Source: CAYQDR01 sp964416315 | Lineage (GTDB): Bacteria; Methylomirabilota; Methylomirabilia; Rokubacteriales; DASRDR01 | Assembly: GCA_964416315.1 (NCBI GenBank) | Contig: CAYQDR010000059.1 | Span: 1 to 27,768, forward strand | Direction of reading: 5' to 3' | DNA length: 27,768 nt | In this document: positions 7,831-14,345 of the stretch, piece after piece | How the letters are laid out: the number at the start of each line of letters is the position of its first letter | How positions within the stretch are numbered: the first letter of the stretch is position 1 | Made by a program: the position numbers and the translations under genes | The notes under the pieces: generated by a model | The model's database searches: none | The model's input: the letters and a program-made list of their open reading frames with translations, nothing else | Told to the model about the DNA's origin: nothing

Positions 7831-8846
7831 GTGAGGCGCCGATACAGATCGAGGTGGGCGTCGAGCTCGCGCTCCGGCGGGTAGAGCCGCGTCACCCGGG
7901 CGCGCGCGGCCGAGCCGAGCCGCGCCCGCAACGCCGGATCGCCGACCAGGCGTTCGGCCCCCTGCAGGAACTCCCCGGCGGTCCGGTAGAGGAGCCCGTC
8001 CACCCCGTGCTCGATGACGGAGCGGTTCCCTTCGATGTCGGCCGCCAGCACCGGCTTCGCGCGGACCATCGCCTCGAGGACGGAGTTCGCCATGCCCCCC
8101 TCGGAGAGCGACGAGTTGACCACGACGTCCACCTGGTCGAGGAGCGACCCCATCTGAGGGTGCGGCACCTCGCCGAGGTAGCTCGCCCAGTCGGCCCCCT
8201 TGAGGGCCGCGCGGAGCCGCGCGCCCTCCTCCTCCTCGATGACCGGTCCGACGACGAGGAACCGGATCGGGTAGCGCCGCGCCAGGGCGCCGAGCGGCTC
8301 CAGGGCGAAGAGGACGTTCTTCACGCGCCGGATGCCCGCCGGCAGGAGGAACCGAACCTCCCCGGCCCGCCGCGGGGCGACCGCCGACAAGGGGTACGGG
8401 TCCTCGCCGAGCACCACGCTCTGCGGGATGATCTCGACGCGGTCCGCGACCTCCGGGACCTCGCGCGCCACCCTGGCGCGGATCGTCTCGTGGAACGCGA
8501 TGAGGGCGCGCGCCGCCCGGAGCGCCGTCACGATCGCTGGCCGCCGCTCGGGGTCGAGGAGGTCGTGGTTCGCGTCGGTGCCGGTCAGCGAGACGACGAG
8601 CGGCACCCCCCGCGCGCGGGTGAACGGGACGGCGGCCGGGGCCCCGCGGAAGGCGTGGAAGGCGTGGACCACGTCCGGGGCGAGCCCGGCGAGCCGCTCC
8701 GCCACCGCCTCGGCCGGCGTGCGCGAGAGGTCCACCACCTCCGCCGCAACGCCACGCTCCCCGAGGGCGCGCCAGAGGCGGTTGACGGTGACCGCGTTCC
8801 CGCGGACGGACGGGACGGCGATCGGGGTGACGAGGGTGATCCGCAT
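7821..8846 (-). CDS. Glycosyltransferase, GT4-like (group 1 family)
   Basis: Cytoplasmic retaining glycosyltransferase of 341 aa with a GT-B fold. It starts MRITLVTPIAVPSVRGNAVT, a typical N-terminal Rossmann opening with a Gly-rich donor/acceptor loop. The C-terminal half carries the GT4 nucleotide-sugar signature SEGGMANSVLEAM, with the E-x7-E pair, then KPVLAADIEGNRSVI and HGVDGLLY. The internal LTGTDANHDL and IPQSV resemble, from memory, the glycosyltransferases grouped as TIGR04348, which include the selenosugar synthase SenB; no senA or selD lies nearby, so that link is weak. There is no signal peptide or membrane segment. The gene stands alone, divergent from the zinc-finger gene at 9044. 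Donor and acceptor are unknown. Confidence 0.88.
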   Translation of the reverse strand: MRITLVTPIAVPSVRGNAVTVNRLWRALGERGVAAEVVDLSRTPAEAVAERLAGLAPDVVHAFHAFRGAPAAVPFTRARGVPLVVSLTGTDANHDLLDPERRPAIVTALRAARALIAFHETIRARVAREVPEVADRVEIIPQSVVLGEDPYPLSAVAPRRAGEVRFLLPAGIRRVKNVLFALEPLGALARRYPIRFLVVGPVIEEEEGARLRAALKGADWASYLGEVPHPQMGSLLDQVDVVVNSSLSEGGMANSVLEAMVRAKPVLAADIEGNRSVIEHGVDGLLYRTAGEFLQGAERLVGDPALRARLGSAARARVTRLYPPERELDAHLDLYRRLTMR

Positions 8847-8974
8847 GGGCCCGGCGATCCGGGGGACCGGGGCCGGCCTCCGCTACGGTACACGAGCCCG
8901 GAGGGGCGGGCAACCGGCCGCCCCGGGTCAGGACGCGGGACGCGCGCCGCCGGGATCGGGATTCGGCGCGCGGC

Positions 8975-9002
8975 TTGGCGACCCCGGGAAATGTGTTACG
9001 AT
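8975..9002 (+). promoter_or_regulatory. Putative sigma70-type promoter for the zinc-finger gene
   Basis: TTGGCG (8975-8980), a 16-nt spacer and TACGAT (8997-9002), the latter preceded by TGT as in extended -10 promoters. The predicted transcript would start near 9009, about 35-45 nt before the gene. Confidence 0.5.
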
Positions 9003-9043
9003 CGAGGTGAGCTCGCGCACGGCCCCGCCGGCGCGCACACGAG

Positions 9044-9325
9044 GTGCCCGGGTTGGATTCGGTTTCACACATCGCCTGCTGCCGGGAGTGCATCGACCTC
9101 CTGGTGGACTACCTGGAAGGGGATCTCTCCCCCGAGCGCGCCCGCGCCCTCGACATCCACCTGGAGCTCTGCCCCCCGTGCGTGGCCTTCGTCCGGACGT
9201 ACAAGGGCACGGTGGACGTCGCGCGGAGCCTCCCCCTGGACGAGATCCCGCCCGAGCTGACCCAGCGCCTGCTCGACTTCCTCCAGCGCGAGAAGGACGG
9301 CACGCTCCCCCCGCTTCCCTCCTGA
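9044..9325 (+). CDS. Small soluble anti-sigma-factor-like zinc-finger protein (zf-HC2)
   Basis: A 93-aa protein whose core has the anti-sigma zinc-finger layout: CRECIDLLVDYLEGDLSP, then a helix ending in HLELCPPC, the HxxxCxxC metal motif, then FVRTYKGTV. In known ZAS proteins this domain grips a sigma factor in a redox- or zinc-dependent way. Unlike many anti-sigma factors there is no transmembrane segment, and no sigma gene is adjacent, so its partner is unknown. The start is uncertain: GTG 9044 gives 93 aa, but TTG at 9053 has GAGG (9041-9044) at good spacing and gives 90 aa. The C-terminal region (EIPPELTQRLLDFLQREKD) is a plausible amphipathic helix. A structural zinc protein without sigma binding is the alternative. 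Confidence 0.75.
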   Translation: MPGLDSVSHIACCRECIDLLVDYLEGDLSPERARALDIHLELCPPCVAFVRTYKGTVDVARSLPLDEIPPELTQRLLDFLQREKDGTLPPLPS

Positions 9326-9359
9326 ACGGCGTCGCGCCGCCGCTCATGGCCCCGCCCGG

Positions 9360-10217
9360 CTAGACGATCCGCCGGCGGAGCCAGCCCGACGACGCGTCCA
9401 CCAACGTCACCATCAGGTAGACCGCGAGGATCAGCGTCAGGAGCTGGTGCTCGAGGAAGAGGCTGATCGCGAGGTGGATACGCTGTCCCAGGCCCCCCGC
9501 CCCGACGAACCCGAGGACGGCCGCGGCCCGGATGTTCACTTCCCAGCGGTAGAGCGCGTAGGCGAAGAACTGCGGGATCGCCTGCGGGACGATTCCGTCG
9601 AGCAGCACGGCCGGGCGCGAGGCCCCGGCGGCCTGGAGCGCCTCGAGCGGCCGGGGCCCGACGTCCTCCAGCACCTCCCCGAAGAGCTTTCCCAACACCC
9701 CGCCCGTGTGGAATCCCAGCGCGAGCACCCCCGGGAAGGGCCCGAGCCCGACGGCCCGGACGAACATGAACGCCCAGACGAACTCCGGGATCGAGCGGAA
9801 GACGGAGAGGAGCGCGCGGGCGCCGGCGTAGGGGACGAACCCGAGCGCGCGCGCGGACGCCCGGCGGCGCTCGTGGAGGACGCCGCTCCAGGTCAGCGTC
9901 GAGGTCGCGAGTAGCCCGAGCGGGAGGCCGATCAGCACGGCCAGTGCGGTGCCTGCGATCGAGATCTGGATCGTCTCGACGACCGGGACCGCGAGGAACC
10001 GGAGGAATGCCGGCGAGAGGTCCGGGGGGAACATGCCGCGCACGAACCGCGCGACGTTCGCCCGCGCGTCGGCGGCGAACAGCACGCGCGGATCCACCTG
10101 GGCCGCCCGGAGGCTCAGGAGGAGGGAGCCCCCGAAGACCACCCAGAAGAGGTAGGGGAGCGCCCGCTTAGCCGATCCCGGGGATGGGACGACAGACCCG
10201 ACTGCTCGGGGAGCCAC
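9360..10217 (-). CDS. phnE: Phosphonate-type ABC transporter permease PhnE
   Basis: Inner-membrane permease of 285 aa with about six hydrophobic helices. The binding-protein-dependent transport signature is clear: EALQAAGASRPAVLLDGIVP (the EAA loop that docks the ATPase), then VLGFVGAGGLGQRIHLAIS as in PhnE/PtxC. The segment ETIQISIAGTALAVLIGLPL is the first helix of the core domain. It lies downstream of the phnC-like ATPase gene and the GTG at 10217 overlaps it by 50 nt; no better start exists before the first membrane helix. Together they would import phosphonate, phosphite or phosphate esters. There are no C-P lyase genes in the window. The remnant condition of the binding-protein gene upstream casts doubt on whether the system works alone. 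Confidence 0.9.
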   Translation of the reverse strand: MAPRAVGSVVPSPGSAKRALPYLFWVVFGGSLLLSLRAAQVDPRVLFAADARANVARFVRGMFPPDLSPAFLRFLAVPVVETIQISIAGTALAVLIGLPLGLLATSTLTWSGVLHERRRASARALGFVPYAGARALLSVFRSIPEFVWAFMFVRAVGLGPFPGVLALGFHTGGVLGKLFGEVLEDVGPRPLEALQAAGASRPAVLLDGIVPQAIPQFFAYALYRWEVNIRAAAVLGFVGAGGLGQRIHLAISLFLEHQLLTLILAVYLMVTLVDASSGWLRRRIV

Positions 10218-11010
10218 CGTCGCGCAGGATGAACGGCACGTCCTCGGGCTCCGCGCCCTCGTAGAGCGAGCCGAACAGGTCAGAGGTCACCTTGTCGGGT
10301 GGGAGGTCGAAGGCGACGCGGCCCTGGCGGACCCCGACCACCCGCGGGAAGAACGCGAGGGCGCGGTCCACGCTGTGGAGGTTCATCAAGAGCGTCTTGC
10401 CGGCGGTCCGGCACAACTCGGTGAGGAGCCGCACGAGGCTCATCGCGAGCGACGGGTCCACCGAGGAGACCGGCTCGTCCCCGAGGATCACCTCGGGGTC
10501 CTGCACCAGCACACAGGCGATCGCGACGCGCTGCTGCTGGCCGCCCGAGAGCGTATCGGTCCGGGCGTAGAGCTTCTCCGCAATCCCGACCCGGGCGAGG
10601 GCCGCCGCGGCGGTCTCGACCTCCTGCGGCTGCGCCAGGGATAGGAGCGCCTTCGCCGTCGACCACCGCCCGAGGTAACCGGCAAGGACGTTGTGGACGA
10701 CGCGGAGGCGCCCGACCAGGTTGTGCTGCTGGTAGACGGTCCCGATCCGCCGCCGGAGGTCGCGCAGCGCGGCGCCATCGACGCCGGCGACGTCCGTCCC
10801 CGCGACCCGCAGCGTCCCCGCCGTCGGCCGGAGCGTCAGGTTGAGGATCCGGAAGAGCGTCGTCTTCCCGGCACCGCTCGGGCCGACGAAGGCGAGCTGC
10901 TCGCCCCGGCCGACCGTCAGCGACACGTCCTCGAGGGCGAGGTCCCTCCCGTCGAACGTCTTACCGAGCCGCTCGAGCTCGTAGATCATGCCGTCGGGCG
11001 CGGTCACCAC
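10168..11010 (-). CDS. phnC: Phosphonate-type ABC transporter ATP-binding protein PhnC
   Basis: ATPase subunit (280 aa) with all expected motifs: Walker A GPSGAGKTT (about residues 43-51), Q-loop VYQQHNLVGRL, signature LSGGQQQR, Walker B VILGDEP (Gly in place of the usual Ala before Asp-Glu), D-loop SSVDP and switch histidine NLHSVD. VYQQHNLVGRL and the SSVDP D-loop are typical of PhnC. The GTG at 11010 has AGGTGAG 9 nt upstream, formed by the end of the binding-protein gene; an ATG seven codons later is an alternative. The C-terminus runs about 30 residues beyond SLYEG, where PhnC normally ends, and this tail covers the phnE start. It is co-transcribed with the truncated phnD upstream. Confidence 0.9.
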   Translation of the reverse strand: MVTAPDGMIYELERLGKTFDGRDLALEDVSLTVGRGEQLAFVGPSGAGKTTLFRILNLTLRPTAGTLRVAGTDVAGVDGAALRDLRRRIGTVYQQHNLVGRLRVVHNVLAGYLGRWSTAKALLSLAQPQEVETAAAALARVGIAEKLYARTDTLSGGQQQRVAIACVLVQDPEVILGDEPVSSVDPSLAMSLVRLLTELCRTAGKTLLMNLHSVDRALAFFPRVVGVRQGRVAFDLPPDKVTSDLFGSLYEGAEPEDVPFILRDGGSPSSRVCRPIPGIG

Positions 11011-11020
11011 GCCGCCCGGC

Positions 11021-11506
11021 TCACCTCAGGAGGCCCGCAGCGATCGCCGCCTCCTCGATGCCCTTCCAGTCCTCGTCGCTCGCCTTGATGTACCCCTTCG
11101 TCCGGTGGAGGTCGAGGAGCTTCCGGTCCTCGGGGTTCTCGTACTTGAGGCGGAGGAAAGCCTGCGTGATCCGCTCCCGGAGCCCCGCATCGAGATCGCT
11201 CCGGGCGGTCCAGACGTAGTCCACGTACGGCGGGGTCGTCCAGAACACGGTGACCTTGGCGAGGTCCACCTTCTTCGTCTCGACGAGCTTCTCCCAGACG
11301 AGGAAGTTGAGCGCCCCGGCATCTACCTTCCCCGACTCGACCCAGAGCGCCGTCGCGTCATGCGCGCCGGAAAAGGCGGGCTTCTGCGCGAAGTCGCGGT
11401 CCGCGTTGACCCCGTTCTTGAGGAGGAAGTGGCGCGGCATGAGGTGGCCCGAAGTCGAGGAGACGCTTCCGAAGGCGAAGGTCTTGCCCTTGGCGTGGAC
11501 GGAGCG
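11021..11506 (-). pseudogene. PhnD-like phosphonate/phosphate-binding protein, N-terminal half missing
   Basis: Reading frame with the C-terminal half of a PhnD-family periplasmic binding protein: AKGKTFAFGSVSSTSGHLMP, HDATALWVESGKVDAG, FWTTPPYVDYVW and a helical end. In complete proteins of about 290-320 aa the KTFAFGSxSSTSG motif sits near residue 140, after a signal peptide and ligand-binding lobe. Here homology begins abruptly at about 11495, just where an unrelated TPR fragment ends (11508). An internal ATG at 11440 would give a 139-aa protein with no signal peptide, so export and ligand binding should fail. It lies 10 nt before phnC, in the normal operon place. True deletion or assembly join. 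Confidence 0.8.
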
Positions 11507-11507
11507 G

Positions 11508-11747
11508 CTACCGCTGCGTGCGGAGGATCGCGGCGCGGGCTTGGGCCTCCTGGGCTTCGCTCACCTTGCCCAGCGCACGGTAAACCTTGGCCAGGTTCTC
11601 CAGCACCTCGGCCTTGAACGGGTTGTTCGGCGGCAGGTTGGGATTCTCGTAGATCGCAAGAGCCCGCTGGAGCAGTGGCAGCGCCTCGGCGGGTCTTACG
11701 AAGACAGCGACGGGCCCGGTGCGCCTCATCCGGATCGCGGCCGGCAT
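11508..11747 (-). pseudogene. TPR-protein fragment
   Basis: The last part reads PAEALPLLQRALAIYE, then NPFKAEVLENLAKVYRALGK and SEAQEAQARAAILR, which is two tetratricopeptide helical hairpins of the type found at the end of long TPR proteins. The preceding residues (MPAAIRMRRTGPVAVFV) do not look like TPR. An ATG at 11747 gives 79 aa, but the sequence reads as the C-terminal stub of a larger repeat protein whose body is gone. It abuts the truncated phnD end to end. Confidence 0.6.
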
Positions 11748-11785
11748 CCCGAGCACGACGTCTCTCCGCGCCCGTTCCCGCCCGG

Positions 11786-12229
11786 TCAGGATCCGCCCCG
11801 CACCGGCACGTCGGGGACCCAGCAGTAGCCGTCGGCGTCGAGCAGGTAGACCTCGCGGAGGCCATGGGGCTTGTCGGTCGCCGGCGCGAGGACCGTGACC
11901 CCGAGCCGCCGCGCCGCCGCCTCCGCTTCGTCCGGGTCGCGACCGTGGAGGCGCAGCTCGGCGCCCACGCCGCGCGCGAGCCCGCGCGTCAGGCGCACGT
12001 GGAGCGGGTGCTTGTCGTAGGCGTGGTCGGCGTGGAGCATCCACTCCACCCCGTCGCGGCGGAGCACGGCGAAGTCGGGGTCCGCGTAGACGACCGCCGC
12101 GCCCAGCACCTCCCGGTGGAACGGGAGCGCCACGGCGACGTCCCGGACGAGCAGGTTGAGCGTCAGGCCTCGGAGCGAGCGCCCGTACTCGGAAGCCGGC
12201 ATCCACGGGTGGCCGGTGCGCAGCTTCAC
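11786..12229 (-). CDS. VOC family protein
   Basis: A 147-aa glyoxalase/bleomycin-resistance-fold protein. The first module is LRGLTLNLLVRDVAVALPFH with EVLGAAVVYAD; the second has AELRLHGRDPDEAEAAARRL and ends LLDADGYCWVPDVPV. The positions normally holding metal His are Asn (TLNLL) and a weakly conserved site, so it may not bind metal in the usual way. The GTG at 12229 overlaps the LysR stop as GTGA, arguing for translational coupling; the ATG at 12202 is the alternative and has no clear ribosome-binding site. Being coupled to a LysR regulator suggests it is a target or partner of that regulator. Substrate unknown. Confidence 0.78.
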   Translation of the reverse strand: MKLRTGHPWMPASEYGRSLRGLTLNLLVRDVAVALPFHREVLGAAVVYADPDFAVLRRDGVEWMLHADHAYDKHPLHVRLTRGLARGVGAELRLHGRDPDEAEAAARRLGVTVLAPATDKPHGLREVYLLDADGYCWVPDVPVRGGS

Positions 12230-13125
12230 CGGCTCTCTCGTGACGCGAGTAGGAAATCGAAGAACGCCTGGCAGAGGGGAGACCGGGAGCGGCCCGCGTG
12301 CGTGACGACGTAGAAATGGCGCGTGAACCGGAGGTCCTTGATCTTCACGCACCACAGGAGGCCGTGCCGGCACTCCTCCTCGACGGCGCGCTTGGACATG
12401 ATGGAGAGGCCGACCCCGGCCTTCACCGCCTGCTTGATCGCCGAGGTGGAACCCATCTCCGCGATGACCCGCAGGCCGTCGAGGTCCGCCCCGGCCTCGT
12501 CGAGCGCCGCCTCGAGCGCCTGCCGCGATCCGGAGCCTGGCTCGCGGACGATCAGGGGCTCGGCGCGCAGGTCCTCGAGCGTCGCCCGGCGGCGACCGAA
12601 CCAGGCGTGGCCGGGCGGCACGACGACGACCAGCTCGTCCGGCATCAGCTCGACGGCCTCCAGTTGCCGGTGGTCAGGCCGGGCGCCGACGACCCCCAGC
12701 TCCACACGCCCCTCGAGGACGGCCTCCACGATCCCGCGCGTGTCCCCGATCTGGAGCGCCATCGAAACCTGCGGAAACTTCTCCCGGAAGCGCCCGATGA
12801 GCGGAGGCAGGACGTATTCGCCCGGGATCGTGCTGGCACCGACCTGGAGGACGCCCGAGATGCGGCCGAGGAACTGCTCGAGGGCCTGCCGCGCCTCGGT
12901 CCGGAGCGCGAGGATCCGCCGGGCGTAGTCGTAGAGGAGCTCCCCCGCCCGCGTCGGCACGGTCTCTCGGCCCAGGCGGTCGAAGAGCCGCGTGCCGACC
13001 TCGTCCTCGAGCAGCCGCACGTGCTCGCTGATCGTGGACTGCGTGAGGCGGAGCGCCTCCGCGGCGCGGGAGAAGCTCCGCGTCTCGACGATCCGGGCGA
13101 ACACCTCGAGCTGGCGGAGATCCAT
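12226..13125 (-). CDS. LysR-family transcriptional regulator
   Basis: A 299-aa LysR-type regulator. The N-terminal winged helix-turn-helix is MDLRQLEVFARIVETRSFSR with AAEALRLTQSTISEHVRLLE (about residues 1-60). The C-terminal two-lobed effector domain includes GVLQVGASTIPGEYVLP, PLIVREPGSGSRQALE and EMGSTSAIKQAVKAGVGLSI. This C-terminal pattern resembles CysL/CysB-type members and the subgroup linked in databases to selenium or sulfur metabolism, but I cannot prove that. Transcription seems to start at the ATG itself: a near-consensus -10 (TACAAT, 13133-13138) ends 7 nt before it. It is co-transcribed with the VOC gene. There is no divergent target on the other strand. Confidence 0.92.
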   Translation of the reverse strand: MDLRQLEVFARIVETRSFSRAAEALRLTQSTISEHVRLLEDEVGTRLFDRLGRETVPTRAGELLYDYARRILALRTEARQALEQFLGRISGVLQVGASTIPGEYVLPPLIGRFREKFPQVSMALQIGDTRGIVEAVLEGRVELGVVGARPDHRQLEAVELMPDELVVVVPPGHAWFGRRRATLEDLRAEPLIVREPGSGSRQALEAALDEAGADLDGLRVIAEMGSTSAIKQAVKAGVGLSIMSKRAVEEECRHGLLWCVKIKDLRFTRHFYVVTHAGRSRSPLCQAFFDFLLASRESR

Positions 13126-13132
13126 GCGGAGG

Positions 13133-13138
13133 ATTGTA
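13133..13138 (-). promoter_or_regulatory. -10 element of a likely leaderless LysR transcript
   Basis: TACAAT on the minus strand (5/6 match to TATAAT) ends 7 nt before the LysR ATG, so the predicted +1 falls on or within a base or two of the start codon. No good -35 hexamer was found at 16-18 nt. Confidence 0.5.
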
Positions 13139-13180
13139 CCCGAAGAGGCGAGGCCCGGGGACCCGACGCCGCCGGGACCG

Positions 13181-13338
13181 CTACCGGATCAGCTCGTCCA
13201 CCTGGACGATGACGGACGGGGGAATCGTGAGCCCGACGACGCTGGCGGTCCCGAGGTTGATGACGAGCTCGCGACCAGGGGCGCCGCGAGGAAGCCGAGG
13301 GCGAGGACGGGGACCAGCGTGCGAGCCGTCCGCCTCAC
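13181..13338 (-). pseudogene. ABC_sub_bind (YnjB-like) gene remnant 1: signal peptide joined to C-terminal tail
   Basis: GTG at 13338 opens a convincing signal peptide (VRRTARTLVPVLALGFLAAP). About 23 codons in, and in a different frame, the sequence becomes the C-terminus of the ABC_sub_bind family (PF04392): RELVINLGTASVVGLTIPPS, then a tail ending DELIR before TAG. Some 270 residues between are missing and the two parts are out of frame. Full members are about 320-340 aa periplasmic lipoprotein-like binding proteins. Confidence 0.7.
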
Positions 13339-13371
13339 CGCCGGATCCCCGCCCTCACCCGGGAACCCCGC

Positions 13372-13665
13372 TCAGGGGAGCGCGCCGACGATCTTCCGGA
13401 ACTCCGCCTCGTTGAACGCCTTGAGCGTCGTCGTCCGCACGTTGCCGAGCGAGCCGACCGCCAGCACGAAGCGCGCGACGACTTCGTCGCTGGGGGCTTC
13501 CGCGACGATCACAATGTCGTAGGCGCCCATGGTCAGGTAGAACGCCTTCAGCTCGCCGCCCAGGTCCTTCAGGGCCTTCTTCGCGGCGTCCAGGCGCTTC
13601 GGCGAGTCCTTGACGTTGCGGATCCCCTGGTCCGTGTAGTTGATCAGGCTGATGTACGTCGCCAT
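13372..13665 (-). CDS. GYD domain protein
   Basis: A 97-aa protein that matches the GYD family (PF08734): MATYISLINYTDQGIRNVKD at the start, then RLDAAKKALKDLGGELKAFY, LTMGAYDIVIVAEAPSDE (the G-x-YD core) and a GNVRTTTLKAF strand. It has a ferredoxin-like dimeric alpha-beta-barrel fold and no established biochemical role. The ATG at 13665 is preceded by GGGAGG at 5 nt spacing; the GTG two codons earlier overlaps that ribosome-binding site and is unlikely to be used. It is intact and well conserved, between decayed genes. Soluble, no signal peptide. Confidence 0.9.
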   Translation of the reverse strand: MATYISLINYTDQGIRNVKDSPKRLDAAKKALKDLGGELKAFYLTMGAYDIVIVAEAPSDEVVARFVLAVGSLGNVRTTTLKAFNEAEFRKIVGALP

Positions 13666-13699
13666 CTTCACCTCCCGACGTCGCGATCGCCCCGCCCAC

Positions 13700-13849
13700 C
13701 TACACCCGCGGCCTCATGGCCTTCCGGACGGGGCTCGGCGGCGTCACCTTGTCAATGCGGATCCGCTCCGCCTTCTGAGCCCGCATCCGCTCCAAGCGGT
13801 CTACGCGGATCGTGCGGGGTTGCGCGCCCTTGCCGGCTCGACCACCCAT
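13700..13849 (-). CDS. Small basic protein, 49 aa, unknown function
   Basis: ATG at 13849 with GGGAGG 6-7 nt upstream starts a 49-codon frame ending at TAG. The product (MGGRAGKGAQPRTIRVDRLE, then RMRAQKAERIRIDKVTPPSP, then VRKAMRPRV) is rich in Arg and Lys with no hydrophobic segment or Cys. The middle could form a charged helix, as in small nucleic-acid-binding or ribosome-associated proteins, but I recognise no family. It lies between the GYD gene and an ABC_sub_bind remnant on the same strand. The strong ribosome-binding site and even composition argue for a real gene. Confidence 0.5.
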   Translation of the reverse strand: MGGRAGKGAQPRTIRVDRLERMRAQKAERIRIDKVTPPSPVRKAMRPRV

Positions 13850-13864
13850 GTCTGACCTCCCGTC

Positions 13865-14067
13865 TCACTGGATCAGCTTGTCGGCCTGCACGAGGAGGGA
13901 CCGTGGGACCGTCAGTCCCAGGGCCCGGGCCGTCTTCAGGTTGATGACCAGCACGTAGCGCGTTGGCAGCTCCACGGGGAGGTCCGCGGGCCTGGCCCCC
14001 CGGGAATCTTGTCGACCTGCTCGGCGGCGCGACGGAGGAGCTCTCGGTTGTCCGGCCCGTGTGACAT
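13865..14067 (-). pseudogene. ABC_sub_bind (YnjB-like) gene remnant 2, C-terminal with frameshift
   Basis: Reads MSHGPDNRELLRRAAEQVDK then IPGG in one frame, and from the run of six G/C at 13996-14001 continues in another as GARPADLPVELPTRYVLVIN, then LKTARALGLTVPRSLLVQAD, ending KLIQ. Together this is the last 65 or so residues of an ABC_sub_bind (PF04392) protein, whose family form is VDKILKGAKPADLPVEQPT. The first 250 or more residues are absent and a one-base shift splits what is left. Confidence 0.75.
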
Positions 14068-14224
14068 GCTTGCCGATCAACTGCACGGTCACCTCGAAGC
14101 TCTACCCCGTGACGTTGCCCCCGGGCCTTGCAAGGCTGGCGACGAGCCCCGTCGCGACGGGATCGACGCACCCCGCGCACACGATGGGAAGGAGCTCCGG
14201 ATGATGGTCAAGGGCGACGGCCCC

Positions 14225-14329
14225 TCACGCGAGGAGCATGCGCATGGGCTGGAGCGTGCGCGTGAACGGGTTCAGGACGAGTCCGAAGATCTCGAGGGTC
14301 ACGACGCCCTCGATGGAGGTGACGCCCAT
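14225..14329 (-). pseudogene. C-terminal tail of a retropepsin-like aspartic protease gene
   Basis: ATG 14329 to TGA 14225 encodes MGVTSIEGVVTLEIFGLVLN, then PFTRTLQPMRMLLA (34 aa). This resembles the end of small clan AA aspartic proteases, where a GVTTLExLGLxVDPxxxxL stretch closes the fold. The catalytic Asp-Thr/Ser-Gly part is not present upstream. Assigned from memory of the family pattern, so moderate to low certainty. Confidence 0.4.
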
Positions 14330-14345
14330 GCCGTCCGCCCCCCCC

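Noticed and set aside
7668..9260. 530-codon plus-strand open frame
   Set aside because: Antisense to the glycosyltransferase and overlapping the zinc-finger gene in the wrong frame.
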